64,000 bases of DNA. It comes from Anaerosacchariphilus polymeriproducens. GTDB taxonomy: Bacteria > Bacillota > Clostridia > Lachnospirales > Lachnospiraceae. Positions 36,063-44,573 of the stretch are shown here, in pieces. The position numbers and the translations under genes are program-made. Location of the stretch: the NCBI RefSeq assembly GCF_003363435.1, contig NZ_QRCT01000009.1, positions 1 through 64,000 on the forward strand, written 5' to 3'. Position 1 is the stretch's first letter. The number at the start of each line of letters is the position of its first letter. Below the pieces are notes generated by a model, which saw only the letters and a list, made by a program, of their open reading frames with translations, was not told the DNA's origin and searched no databases.

Positions 36063-36089
36063 TTCGTTTGAATTGAGAAAGGTGGTATC

Positions 36090-36644
36090 ATGTACGGAAT
36101 TGAAATATTAAAAGAAGAGCATCAGAATATCTTGAAATTCAATGCTTATTTACGCAAGTTATGTTGTAAAATTATGGAAGGGGACGAAATAGACGTTCCC
36201 TTATTCCATGAATGCATTTACTTTGTAAGAAATTATGCAGACAAGCATCATCATGGAAAAGAAGAAGAGATACTTTTTAAGATCATGACAGAACAGATGG
36301 GAGAGGTCGCACAGAAATTGATCCGAAATGGTATGTATGTTGAACATGATATGGGGCGTATGCATATAACTTATCTGGAAAATAGTTTGGCAGAGTATGA
36401 GAAAAGTCCTACTACTGAAAACAGAATGAACATTATTGTTCATGCAGTAAGTTATGGGAATCTTCTAAAAAGACATATAGAGAAAGAAGATTCAGTCGTT
36501 TATAGTTTTGCAGAGCGCATGTTATCGGAGGAAGTTAAAAATCAGATTAACCTATTAAGCTTAGAGAAGGACAAGGATACAGAAAGTGCAGCGATTAGGG
36601 ACAAGTGCTTGAATTGGCTGCAGGAAAGATTAAAGGAGAGATGA
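36090..36644 (+). CDS. Hemerythrin-like domain protein
   Basis: A 184-residue four-helix protein with the di-iron ligands of the hemerythrin/HHE family: EEHQNI near residue 10, HECIYF, then DKHHHGKEEEILF and VEHDMGRMH and finally LLKRHIEKEDSVVY. Such proteins bind oxygen, nitric oxide or peroxide in the cytoplasm of anaerobes. AAAGGTGG stands before the ATG. It is probably cotranscribed with the DUF421 gene upstream and could serve oxygen or iron handling. Confidence 0.9.
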   Translation: MYGIEILKEEHQNILKFNAYLRKLCCKIMEGDEIDVPLFHECIYFVRNYADKHHHGKEEEILFKIMTEQMGEVAQKLIRNGMYVEHDMGRMHITYLENSLAEYEKSPTTENRMNIIVHAVSYGNLLKRHIEKEDSVVYSFAERMLSEEVKNQINLLSLEKDKDTESAAIRDKCLNWLQERLKER

Positions 36645-36789
36645 ATGTAATTACATTGAAATAGTTAAATATTAACATGTCTTATGAATTAAAACTAGAT
36701 AAGTGTTTGTTGAGTAATTGAAAGTTTTAGTATAGAATTAAATTAGCATTTTTAAATTAGTTTAATTCATAAGGAGTGATGATTATATT

Positions 36790-37764
36790 ATGAGAATAGA
36801 AAATAAGATGATTGATAAAGAAATAAGAACCGCTGGTAGGATAATTAGAATTATCAATAGAACATATACAGAAAAAAAATTTCGGTTACTTGCAAAATTG
36901 AAAGTTAAAATTAGAAAAAGAGAGAAATCGTTTCAATTTATAGAACAATGGATTCCACGTGAAGACAGCACAAAGATGCGAATCTGTATATTTAAGCCAC
37001 TAGAGCAAAAAAAAAATATTCCGGGTGTACTTTGGCTGCATGGTGGAGGTTATGCAATTGGAAGCCCGGAATTATCTAAAGTGATAATAAAAAGATTAAT
37101 GGAAGCAAGCAATTGTGTAGTGATAGCTCCGGATTACCGATTATCAGTTGAAGCTGCATATCCAAAGGCACTAGAAGATTGCTATGCGACACTTTTATGG
37201 ATGAAAAGGCATGCCAAAGAGTTGGGAATCAGAGATGACCAGCTTATGGTAGGAGGTGATAGTGCAGGAGGTGGATTAACTGCTGCCCTCACTCTTTATG
37301 CAAGGGACAAAGGAGAAGTAGCTATTGCATTCCAAATGCCATTGTATCCAATGCTGGATGATAGAATGAATAGCAAATCATCGAAGAATAATAATGCGCC
37401 TGTCTGGGACTCAAAATCTAATTATAATGCTTGGAAATTATATCTAGGCGACTTATTCAATCAAGACAATGTTCCTTATTACGCGGCACCTGCCAGAGCC
37501 CAGGATTATAGAAATTTACCTCCGACAGTTACTTTTGTAGGTGACTTAGAACCATTCAGGGATGAAACAATTCAATATGTTGAAAATTTAAAAAAGGCTG
37601 GAGTTCCAGTTAAATTTGAAATATTTAAGGGATGCTTTCATGCATTTGAACAAATATGCCCTAAAGCAGAAGTTAGTAAAAAGGCAATTTCTTTCTTCAT
37701 AAATTCTTTTACATATGCAGTAAATCATTATTTTGCTGAACAGAAAAATAATCAAAAAAGGTAG
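36790..37764 (+). CDS. Alpha/beta hydrolase, hormone-sensitive-lipase family esterase
   Basis: A 324-residue protein of the HSL (family IV) esterases. The oxyanion motif HGGGYAIGS is near residue 80, the nucleophile Ser lies in GGDSAGGGLTAAL, the acid Asp is in VGDLEPFRDE and the His is in GCFHAFE. The N-terminal 60 residues are basic and helical, forming the cap. It should cleave short acyl esters in the cytoplasm. Its stop codon lies within the terminator hairpin of the convergent cold-shock gene. Confidence 0.88.
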   Translation: MRIENKMIDKEIRTAGRIIRIINRTYTEKKFRLLAKLKVKIRKREKSFQFIEQWIPREDSTKMRICIFKPLEQKKNIPGVLWLHGGGYAIGSPELSKVIIKRLMEASNCVVIAPDYRLSVEAAYPKALEDCYATLLWMKRHAKELGIRDDQLMVGGDSAGGGLTAALTLYARDKGEVAIAFQMPLYPMLDDRMNSKSSKNNNAPVWDSKSNYNAWKLYLGDLFNQDNVPYYAAPARAQDYRNLPPTVTFVGDLEPFRDETIQYVENLKKAGVPVKFEIFKGCFHAFEQICPKAEVSKKAISFFINSFTYAVNHYFAEQKNNQKR

Positions 37765-37778
37765 CTTTAAGCTACCTA
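37752..37778 (-). terminator. Terminator of the cold-shock gene
   Basis: A 7-bp stem, AGGTAGC (37759-37765) and GCTACCT (37771-37777), has a 5-base loop. On the minus strand it is followed by a run of six T (37753-37758 complement), so it terminates transcription of the cold-shock gene. It overlaps the last codon of the convergent esterase gene. Confidence 0.75.
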
Positions 37779-37869
37779 AAAACATAAGATTATGAATGAT
37801 ACAAATATTAAGTTGGAAAGAACTTTCGAAAATTTATGATTCAATACAATCTGTGTTTTATTAGTAAAA

Positions 37870-38082
37870 TTATGCAAGTGTTACATTACTTGCCTTCATT
37901 TTCCTTTTGTCTTTTGGATCAGATTCGATATCGAATGTTACTTTCTGTCCTTCTTCAAGACTCTTAAAGCCGTTTGAAACGATAGCTGAGAAATGTACAA
38001 ATACGTCTTCCCCGCCTTTGTCATTTGTTAAAAATCCAAATCCTTTTTGTGAATTAAACCACTTTACTGTACCAGTATTCAT
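37870..38082 (-). CDS. csp: Cold-shock protein, CspA family
   Basis: A 70-residue OB-fold protein with both RNA-binding motifs, [15 protein letters not shown] (RNP1) and DVFVHFSAI (RNP2), and the typical end [10 protein letters not shown]. It binds single-stranded nucleic acid and acts as an RNA chaperone. GGAGG lies 6 bases before its ATG. The 130 bases upstream on this strand could form a cold-shock leader, but I did not find the conserved box by eye. Confidence 0.95.
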   Translation of the reverse strand: MNTGTVKWFNSQKGFGFLTNDKGGEDVFVHFSAIVSNGFKSLEEGQKVTFDIESDPKDKRKMKASNVTLA

Positions 38083-38252
38083 CTTAGTACCTCCAATTAT
38101 ATTTGTATCAAAATATAAAAAAAATAGCCTATTTATAAGTCATTCTGAAATAACTTACATACAAGCTAGCTCGAATTACAAATTGATTGTTTGAATATTA
38201 TCATACTATACTAAAAAAGTCAATAGTTTAGTATGATATTTTTAAAAATCTA

Positions 38253-38309
38253 TTGACAAACAGACTATAAAGTCGTAGAATGTGAATGAACAAAAAAATA
38301 TTCATTCAC
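38253..38309 (+). promoter_or_regulatory. Promoter and TetR operator of the tetR-apbE-FMN operon
   Basis: The -35 TTGACA (38253-38258) and -10 TAGAAT (38276-38281) are 17 bases apart. Directly after the -10 begins the inverted repeat GTGAATGAA (38282-38290) and TTCATTCAC (38301-38309) with a 10-base AT-rich centre. The core GAATGAAC...TATTCATTC recurs at 40349-40372 with only two differences, before the flavodoxin gene. Position over the start of transcription fits repression by the TetR encoded just downstream. Confidence 0.82.
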
Positions 38310-38338
38310 ACAAATCAGTAAAAGTGGGAGGTATATAA

Positions 38339-38926
38339 TTGCTAGAAAAAAAGAACGAAATATTAAAAAGTGCAAGAGAGTTATTTTCAGAGAAGGGATT
38401 TAAGGATACCAATATCTCAGAAATTACAAAGAAGGCAGGTATGGCTACAGGCACATTTTACAATTATTATTCATCAAAGGATAAGATTTTTATGGATATC
38501 TTTTTAGAAGAAAATGTAAAGTTAAAGAAAGAGATAATGGAAAAAATTAATGTAAATGACAATCCGATGACTGTAGTTGGTACTATGATGAACCTCAATG
38601 AGGAAGGTATGCGATCTAATCCCATACTAAAAGAATGGTATAATAGGGATGTTTTCAACAGACTTGAAAAAATCTATAAGGAAGAAAAGGGAATTGATCA
38701 TTTAGAATTTATGTATGACAGTTTTATTGAGGTAATACGTGTCTGGCAATCTCAAGGTATGCTCAGAAAAGATATTAATGCGGAGATGGTTATGGCAATA
38801 TTCGGAGCACTAATCAATGTTGATACACACAAGGAAGAGGTTGGAATACAATATTTTCCTAAAGTAATGGAGTATTTAGCTGATTTTATTTTGAAAGGAT
38901 TGATGGATTGTTCAAAAGATGTATAA
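38339..38926 (+). CDS. TetR-family transcriptional repressor of the redox cluster
   Basis: A 195-residue protein. The N-terminal helix-turn-helix is clear (SARELFSEKGFKDTNISEIT and AGMATGTFYNYYSSKDKIF). The remaining helical part binds the unknown ligand. The start is TTG 38339 behind GGGAGG. The promoter before it carries a palindrome that recurs before the flavodoxin operon, so the repressor most likely controls both itself and the electron-transfer genes around it. It overlaps apbE by 8 bases. Confidence 0.88.
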   Translation: MLEKKNEILKSARELFSEKGFKDTNISEITKKAGMATGTFYNYYSSKDKIFMDIFLEENVKLKKEIMEKINVNDNPMTVVGTMMNLNEEGMRSNPILKEWYNRDVFNRLEKIYKEEKGIDHLEFMYDSFIEVIRVWQSQGMLRKDINAEMVMAIFGALINVDTHKEEVGIQYFPKVMEYLADFILKGLMDCSKDV

Positions 38927-39869
38927 AGAAACCAAATTTTATAAGATGGGGACTGTGATAAGTAATAGGGTTTTTGGGAAGCATGTGGATGAAGTACTTT
39001 TGGCAGCATTTCAGGAAGTTGAGAGATTGGAAGGAATGTTAAGCAGATTTATATCAAATAGTGAAATAAGCAAAATGAATCATTTATCAGGTATTGGCTA
39101 CCAACAAGTTAGCAGTGAGACATATGAGTTATTATCGAATGGAGTAAATTTTTCAAAGCTTAGTAACGGGTGTTTTGATATAACAATCGGACCTTTAGTT
39201 GATTTTTGGAGACAATCAAAATCTAATAGGACGCAACCAAATCATTATGAATTAAAAAGTATTTTACCTCTTGTAAACTTCATAGATATTGAATTTGATG
39301 AATGTAAAAAAACGGTTGCACTTAAAAAAGCTGGTCAATCAATCGACATAGGGGGGATTGGTAAAGGTTATGCTGCTGATAAAGTAATAGAAGTCTTCAA
39401 AAAGTATGGTATGGAATCGGGTTTTACAAACTTTGGAGGTAATGTGGCTGTTATGGGAGTCAAGCCTGATAATTCTCCTTGGAATATTGGAATTCGTCAT
39501 CCTAGGAAAGAAAACAGTATAATAGGAGTTGTTTCTGTGACAGATAAATCGGTAGTTACTTCAGGAGACTATCAAAGATATTTCATAGATAATAAGGGAA
39601 ATAGGTATCATCATATCTTGAACCCATGCACAGGTTATCCATCAGAATCAGGATTGATAAGTGTAACAGTGTTAGCGGACAGTTCTATGGAAGCGGATGC
39701 TCTTTCAACCATAATATTTATATCTGGGTTAAGTAATGTAAAGAAATATTTGAATGTATTTCCTGGAATAGAAGTAATTCTAATAGATAAAGAGTTAAAC
39801 GTTTACATTTCTTCAGGAATAAAAGATTGTTTTAAGACTACAAAAAATATTGAAGTAAATATATTATAA
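38919..39869 (+). CDS. apbE: ApbE-family FAD:protein FMN transferase
   Basis: A 316-residue protein with the ApbE core: LSRFISNSEISKMN, GCFDITIGPLVDFWR, QSIDIGGIGKGYAADKV, NFGGNVAVMG, HHILNPCTGYPSESGL and ADSSMEADALST with the metal-binding Asp. ApbE moves FMN from FAD onto a Thr of its client. It has no signal peptide or lipobox, unlike most Gram-positive ApbE proteins that work outside the membrane, and its overlap with tetR leaves no room for one. Its client is almost certainly the FMN-binding protein encoded 15 bases downstream. Confidence 0.9.
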   Translation: MYKETKFYKMGTVISNRVFGKHVDEVLLAAFQEVERLEGMLSRFISNSEISKMNHLSGIGYQQVSSETYELLSNGVNFSKLSNGCFDITIGPLVDFWRQSKSNRTQPNHYELKSILPLVNFIDIEFDECKKTVALKKAGQSIDIGGIGKGYAADKVIEVFKKYGMESGFTNFGGNVAVMGVKPDNSPWNIGIRHPRKENSIIGVVSVTDKSVVTSGDYQRYFIDNKGNRYHHILNPCTGYPSESGLISVTVLADSSMEADALSTIIFISGLSNVKKYLNVFPGIEVILIDKELNVYISSGIKDCFKTTKNIEVNIL

Positions 39870-39884
39870 ATTGGAGTGATTAAA

Positions 39885-40337
39885 TTGAAAAGCATAAATG
39901 AAGTTAAAATAAAAAGAAAGGGTAAGAAAAAAATGGTAGGATGGTCTATAGCTATAGTTTTTATTGCAGTACTAGGTATTGGAGGAACAATAGGATGGTC
40001 GAAGGTGTCCAGAGAACATATAGAAGCAAAAAGTCTTCCTCTTGATGGAGTTGATTTCAATAAGTTAAGTGATGGTACTTATATTGGTGAGTATGAGGGA
40101 GGGATGTACAAATGGAGAACGAATAAAGTGCAGGTTACTGTTGCTTCAGGAAAAGTTACTGATATAAAATTGATTAGTTCAAAAGAACTTAGTGAAAATA
40201 ATACATATCATATAGATTTATATAATAGAGTTCTGGAAGAGCAAACTTTGAAAGTAGATACGATAAGTGGTGCAACTCTTACATCGAAAGCTTATCTGCA
40301 AGGGATAGAAAATGCATTAAAACAAGCACAGAAATAA
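39885..40337 (+). CDS. Membrane-anchored FMN-binding domain protein, ApbE client
   Basis: The preferred start is TTG 39885, with GGAG 8 bases upstream. One membrane helix near the N-terminus (MVGWSIAIVFIAVLGIGG) is followed by an FMN-binding domain. The motif SGATLTSKAY near the C-terminus is the flavinylation site, the second Thr being the expected FMN-phosphoester position. Such domains carry electrons in Rnf/Nqr-like and extracellular electron-transfer systems (PplA-like). Together with ApbE upstream and the flavodoxin/ferredoxin gene downstream, it suggests a small flavin-based electron path at the membrane. Confidence 0.85.
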   Translation: MKSINEVKIKRKGKKKMVGWSIAIVFIAVLGIGGTIGWSKVSREHIEAKSLPLDGVDFNKLSDGTYIGEYEGGMYKWRTNKVQVTVASGKVTDIKLISSKELSENNTYHIDLYNRVLEEQTLKVDTISGATLTSKAYLQGIENALKQAQK

Positions 40338-40348
40338 TGCACCAAAAT

Positions 40349-40372
40349 GAATGAACAATGAAATATTCATTC
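40349..40372 (+). promoter_or_regulatory. Second copy of the TetR operator, before the flavodoxin operon
   Basis: GAATGAAC (40349-40356) and TATTCATTC (40364-40372) form an inverted repeat that matches 22 of 24 positions of the palindrome at 38284-38307. It lies 42 bases before the flavodoxin/ferredoxin start and 12 bases after the FMN-binding gene. The same repressor should therefore act at both sites. Confidence 0.8.
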
Positions 40373-40413
40373 AATAATCATATTGGATGATTTTAAAGGA
40401 GAATTAAAATACT

Positions 40414-41202
40414 ATGAATGAAATATATTATTTTTCAGGAACGGGAAATTCAAAAAGAATTGCAGAAGATATTATTGAACATATGCCACAGACAAAATTA
40501 TTTTCAATAGCTGATGTAAGAAATGAGAAAATTGAGACGCAGGCGAAAACGGTTGGATTTGTGTTTCCCATTTACTCGTTAGGAATCCCTAGAATAGTAG
40601 AAAAGGTAATTAAAACGATGGAGTTTCAGGGAACAAAATTCATATATGCGGTAGCTACAATGGGTGGAAATTATGGGATAGCTTTTGAACAGATAAGCAA
40701 GATTCTTAAGGGAAAAGGAGAAAAATTATCAGCAACATTTTCTTTGACTATGGGAAGTAATAGCAACCTTTTTATGAAAATACCGGGAACTGGTTTAATA
40801 TCAAGTGAAGAAGAACAAGAAAAGTTATATACATCAGCTTTAGAAAAACTTGATACCATTGTAGACTGTATAAAGAATAGGATAGAGCTTTATGAACCTG
40901 ACATTAAATTTTCATCTAAACTGATATCTGGATTAGCAACTAAGGCCTTTATAGGAGGGCTATCAAAATACGACAAGGGCTTTCGAGTAAGTAATTGTAT
41001 CAAATGTGGAAAATGTGCGAAATGTTGTCCGGTTGATAATATTGAAATGGACGAAAATGGACCAAAATGGCTGGGAAAGTGTGAGGCATGCCTGCGTTGC
41101 TTCAATATGTGCCAAAATAAGGCTATATTATATGGAAAAATGGATGAACCTGAAATGTATAAGCGTTATAGGAGAAACATTGATATAGTCACAATGGATT
41201 AA
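40414..41202 (+). CDS. EFR1-type flavodoxin/ferredoxin fusion
   Basis: A 262-residue protein. Residues 1-160 form a flavodoxin-like domain (IYYFSGTGNSKRIAEDI is the FMN-phosphate loop). The C-terminal part has two 4Fe-4S motifs, CIKCGKCAKCCPVDNI and CEACLRCFNMCQNKAI. It should pass electrons between ferredoxin-type and flavin carriers in the cytoplasm. It follows the second TetR operator and precedes a CPBP protease by 27 bases. Confidence 0.9.
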   Translation: MNEIYYFSGTGNSKRIAEDIIEHMPQTKLFSIADVRNEKIETQAKTVGFVFPIYSLGIPRIVEKVIKTMEFQGTKFIYAVATMGGNYGIAFEQISKILKGKGEKLSATFSLTMGSNSNLFMKIPGTGLISSEEEQEKLYTSALEKLDTIVDCIKNRIELYEPDIKFSSKLISGLATKAFIGGLSKYDKGFRVSNCIKCGKCAKCCPVDNIEMDENGPKWLGKCEACLRCFNMCQNKAILYGKMDEPEMYKRYRRNIDIVTMD

Positions 41203-41229
41203 AATTTCACTTTATAAGGAGTAAAAGTT

Positions 41230-42066
41230 ATGATTAATTTAATAAAACGATTTCCAATAGTTACTTATATGCTTTTAACATTTTTAATATCTTGGAGTGG
41301 ACTACTAATAATTCTTGGTATTGATGTTTTTACAGGGAAGGCAGAGATATTAGAAAATGAAATGCCGCTTCTGTTTTTGGCTATGTGTGCCGGTCCCTCT
41401 GTTGCTGGGTTATTAATGATATATGTTATGGATGGACGGAGTGGAATTACTGCCTTATTCAAGAGTCTTGTCAAATGGAAATTAAATTTCAAATGGTATC
41501 TCTTTGCATTATTGACAGCACCAATAGTTACAATAGCCACTGTTTCTTTACTAGCATTATATTCGCCAAGATTTATTCCAGACATTCTTTCCTCTGATGA
41601 GAAAGTGATACTTATTGTTGGCGGAATAGCCGGTGGAATGATGGCAGGTTTTTTTGAAGAAATAGGCTGGAGTGGTTTTGCAATTTCTAAGATGAGATTC
41701 CGTAACAGTATTCTGACGGTAGGGATTTTTGTAGGAGCTTTATGGGGGGTATGGCACCTTCCCCTTTTTACGAGTGTCGATCCTACTGGCAAGATTCCAC
41801 TTATTGTTCTGTTAGTGTCTAGACTATTAACCCAATTACCTGCATATAGAATATTGATTGTTTGGTTATATGATTGTACAGATAGCTTATTCATAACGAT
41901 AGTGATGCATATGTCCTTAACAACCTGCACCCTTACATTTCAATCATCTAATATTAGCAGTGCAGATTCAATAATTTTTAATGTGACTTGGACCATTATG
42001 ATTTGGGCGATAATTTTTCTATTAAAAAGATTTACCAAAGGGCAACTCAATAGATCTATGATATAA
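41230..42066 (+). CDS. CPBP-family intramembrane metalloprotease (CAAX-protease-like)
   Basis: A 278-residue protein with about eight membrane helices. The three Abi/CPBP motifs are present: GFFEEIGWSGFAI (paired Glu), WGVWHLPLF (His) and IVMHMSLT (His). Such proteins cleave or process membrane peptides, and some give immunity to self-made bacteriocins. AAGGAG lies 8 bases before the ATG. The link to the flavodoxin gene upstream is by position and shared operator only. Confidence 0.88.
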   Translation: MINLIKRFPIVTYMLLTFLISWSGLLIILGIDVFTGKAEILENEMPLLFLAMCAGPSVAGLLMIYVMDGRSGITALFKSLVKWKLNFKWYLFALLTAPIVTIATVSLLALYSPRFIPDILSSDEKVILIVGGIAGGMMAGFFEEIGWSGFAISKMRFRNSILTVGIFVGALWGVWHLPLFTSVDPTGKIPLIVLLVSRLLTQLPAYRILIVWLYDCTDSLFITIVMHMSLTTCTLTFQSSNISSADSIIFNVTWTIMIWAIIFLLKRFTKGQLNRSMI

Positions 42067-42090
42067 AATTTTAAAGATAAAAAATATGTA

Positions 42091-42119
42091 TTGACAAAAG
42101 GAAATTACCGGCATATAAT
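42091..42119 (+). promoter_or_regulatory. Strong sigma-A-type promoter of the mcc genes
   Basis: TTGACA (42091-42096) and TATAAT (42114-42119) are separated by exactly 17 bases. Transcription would start about 70 bases before the first mcc codon. I see no riboswitch in that leader; a weak partial repeat (TATACC and GGATATA) may be a regulator site. Confidence 0.85.
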
Positions 42120-42196
42120 CCTACTATACCTATATGAAAAGTATGGATATATAAATTGACATACTGTAAAATTGAAATTAAAAAGGAGAGAGGATT

Positions 42197-43366
42197 ATGG
42201 CTAACATTAAAAAAACAATTAATACGAGACTGATTCACGGCCCGGTAGACGGTGATAAACACACAGGAGCTGTAAACGTACCAATTTATCAAACCTCAAC
42301 TTATTCACAAATATCTCCTGGAAAACATAAAGGATATGAATATTCCAGAACAGGAAATCCGACCAGAGAGGCATTAGAAAAACTAATCGCGGATCTTGAA
42401 AGTGGGTATGCAGGATTTGGCTTTGCATCGGGGCTTGCGGCAATAACAGCTGTTCTTAGTCTTTTTAAAAGTTGTGATAAAATTATAATTTCCAATAATG
42501 TATATGGGGGTACATTCAGAGTATTAAATACTGTCTTTAAAAATTTCGGTATTGGTCATGAACTTGTGGACACCAGTAAGCCGGAAGAAGTTGAAGCAGC
42601 AATAACTGATGGCGTCAAAGCTATCTATATTGAAACTCCAACGAATCCACTACTTAATATCACAGATATTAAAGCAATATCAGAAATTGCAAAAGCTCAT
42701 AACCTTTACACTATTGTAGACAATACTTTTTACACACCATATCTTCAAAGACCAATCGAATATGGGGCAGATATTGTAATTCACAGCGCAACAAAATATC
42801 TTGGAGGTCACAGCGATCTGATTGCAGGACTTGTGGTGGTAAATAACAAGGAAATAGCATCTAAAATTGCATTTATACAAAATTCAATGGGAGGAGTTTT
42901 GCAACCATTTGATTCTTTTCTACTTATAAGAGGAATTAAGACATTGGGAGTACGAATGGACAGACATGTTTCAAATGCAGAAATTCTTGCAGAAGCATTA
43001 CGGAACAATTCTGAGGTAAAAAAAATATATTACCCCGGATTTAAGGAGCATCCTGGTCATGATATCAATTTCAAGCAGGCAAAAAATGGTGGAGCAATTA
43101 TTTCATTTGAATTGACGGAAAATCATAATGTGGATCGGTTTTTTGAGGGCCTTAAACATTTTATCCTTGCAGAAAGTCTTGGAGGAGTGGAATCTCTTGT
43201 ATGCCATCCGGCTTCCATGACACATGCTGCTATACCAAGAGAAATAAGAGATTCTGTAGGAATTACAGACAGTCTTATCAGATTATCAGTTGGTATTGAG
43301 GATGTAAAAGAGTTGCAGGACGATTTAGAACAGGCGATAGCCGCTTCAAGGAGGTATGGGAGATGA
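42197..43366 (+). CDS. mccB: Cystathionine gamma-lyase-type PLP enzyme, MccB-like
   Basis: A 389-residue member of the Cys/Met-metabolism PLP family. It has the N-terminal YQTSTYSQ, YSRTGNPTREALE, FASGLAAITAV, NVYGGTFRVL, VDNTFYTPYLQRP and the PLP Lys in HSATKYLGGHSD. The family includes cystathionine gamma-lyase and gamma-synthase, which length and motifs do not separate. The cysteine-synthase-like gene immediately downstream (4-base overlap) favours MccB, which splits cystathionine to cysteine in reverse transsulfuration. GGAGAGAGG lies 8 bases before the ATG. Confidence 0.88.
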   Translation: MANIKKTINTRLIHGPVDGDKHTGAVNVPIYQTSTYSQISPGKHKGYEYSRTGNPTREALEKLIADLESGYAGFGFASGLAAITAVLSLFKSCDKIIISNNVYGGTFRVLNTVFKNFGIGHELVDTSKPEEVEAAITDGVKAIYIETPTNPLLNITDIKAISEIAKAHNLYTIVDNTFYTPYLQRPIEYGADIVIHSATKYLGGHSDLIAGLVVVNNKEIASKIAFIQNSMGGVLQPFDSFLLIRGIKTLGVRMDRHVSNAEILAEALRNNSEVKKIYYPGFKEHPGHDINFKQAKNGGAIISFELTENHNVDRFFEGLKHFILAESLGGVESLVCHPASMTHAAIPREIRDSVGITDSLIRLSVGIEDVKELQDDLEQAIAASRRYGR

Positions 43367-44274
43367 AATATTACGAATCAATGCATGAACTTATCGGAAA
43401 TACTCCTATGGTCAAACTCCCCTACGTGGGGGCAGATTTGAGTTCCGACTTATATGCTAAACTTGAATTATACAATCCATCAGGAAGTGTAAAAGACCGT
43501 GTGGGGAAATATATGATTGAAGATGCAGAAAGGAAAGGTATACTAAAACCACATTCAACTATAATAGAAGCTACAGCTGGAAATACAGGACTTGGAATTG
43601 CATTTGCGGCACTGAATAAAGGCTATCGAATTATTTTTGTTGTACCGACCAAATTCTCAATAGAAAAACAGCAACTAATGAAAGCACTTGGGGCAGAGAT
43701 AATTAATGTCCCAAGAGAGGAGGGAATGCTTGGGGCTGCAAAAAAAGCTGAAGAATTAAAGGCAGAGATTCCAGGTGCGATATCATTTGAACAGTTTAAA
43801 AATCAGAGTAATCCACTTGCCCATTATGAAACTACAGGACCTGAAATCTATAAACAAATGAATGGCAGGATTGACTACGTGGTACTTGGTGCCGGTACCG
43901 GTGGAACTTTTACAGGGATACTTAAATATTTAAAAGAAAAGAACCCGGATATACAAGGTTTTCTTGCGGATCCGGTAGGCTCAACAATTGGTGGAGGAGA
44001 GCATGCAGACTACAATATTGAGGGGATTGGTAATGATTTTATTGCAGACGCCATGGATATTTCTTTGGTAGATAAAGTAATAAAAATAAATGATGAAGAA
44101 GCATTCCGTGCATCCAGGGAACTGGCAGCTAAAGAAGGAATTTTTGCAGGTTCCTCATCAGGAGCTGCTCTTGCCGCAGCAAAGAAGCTTGCAATGGAGG
44201 TAGAAGAAAAGAACATAGTGGTAGTTTTTCCAGACAGGGGAGACAGATACTTTAGTTCACATCTATATGAATAG
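43363..44274 (+). CDS. mccA: Cysteine-synthase/cystathionine beta-synthase-type PLP enzyme, MccA-like
   Basis: A 303-residue fold-type II PLP enzyme. The PLP Lys is in GSVKDRVGKYMIE, the substrate loop in EATAGNTGLGIAF, and the phosphate loop in GAGTGGTFTGIL. It lacks the CBS domains of eukaryotic enzymes, as MccA (O-acetylserine-dependent cystathionine beta-synthase) does. The gene order here is mccB-mccA, the reverse of that in Bacillus subtilis. Together they would convert homocysteine to cysteine. A plain O-acetylserine sulfhydrylase remains possible. Confidence 0.87.
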   Translation: MKYYESMHELIGNTPMVKLPYVGADLSSDLYAKLELYNPSGSVKDRVGKYMIEDAERKGILKPHSTIIEATAGNTGLGIAFAALNKGYRIIFVVPTKFSIEKQQLMKALGAEIINVPREEGMLGAAKKAEELKAEIPGAISFEQFKNQSNPLAHYETTGPEIYKQMNGRIDYVVLGAGTGGTFTGILKYLKEKNPDIQGFLADPVGSTIGGGEHADYNIEGIGNDFIADAMDISLVDKVIKINDEEAFRASRELAAKEGIFAGSSSGAALAAAKKLAMEVEEKNIVVVFPDRGDRYFSSHLYE

Positions 44275-44339
44275 AAAGGAAAGTTTGAAGCATTAGAAAA
44301 AAACATTTTAATGAAAGATGGATAAATAACATAAGAGAG

Positions 44340-44379
44340 ATAGCCGTAGTATAAGTTGTAGATAACTATGGCTATTTTA
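44340..44379 (+). terminator. Rho-independent terminator after the mcc operon
   Basis: An 11-bp stem with one G-U pair, ATAGCCGTAGT (44340-44350) and ACTATGGCTAT (44365-44375), is followed by TTTT. It lies 65 bases beyond the mccA stop. The rest of the gap to 44573 is AT-rich, and I see no gene in it. Confidence 0.8.
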
Positions 44380-44573
44380 ATATTTCAATTTTGAACTGTT
44401 TTGCTAGCGCTAGAATAACAGTAAGAAAGAATTTACTAATTATAGAATATTATGTAATTTATTAGGAAGTTCAAGGAAAAACTAATTCAATAAACATAAT
44501 TGATAAAAATATGATAATATAAAAGTAAATGAATAGTTGTCTTTTATTACGTTAAGAAAGAAGAGGATTGTTA

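Noticed and set aside
41265-41930. Long minus-strand open frame (221 codons) opposite the CPBP protease gene
   Set aside because: The plus-strand frame has all three CPBP motifs and a ribosome site; the antisense frame has no recognisable protein features.
42120-42196. SAM riboswitch or T-box before the mcc genes
   Set aside because: The leader is only about 75 bases, has no long paired stems and no T-box sequence.
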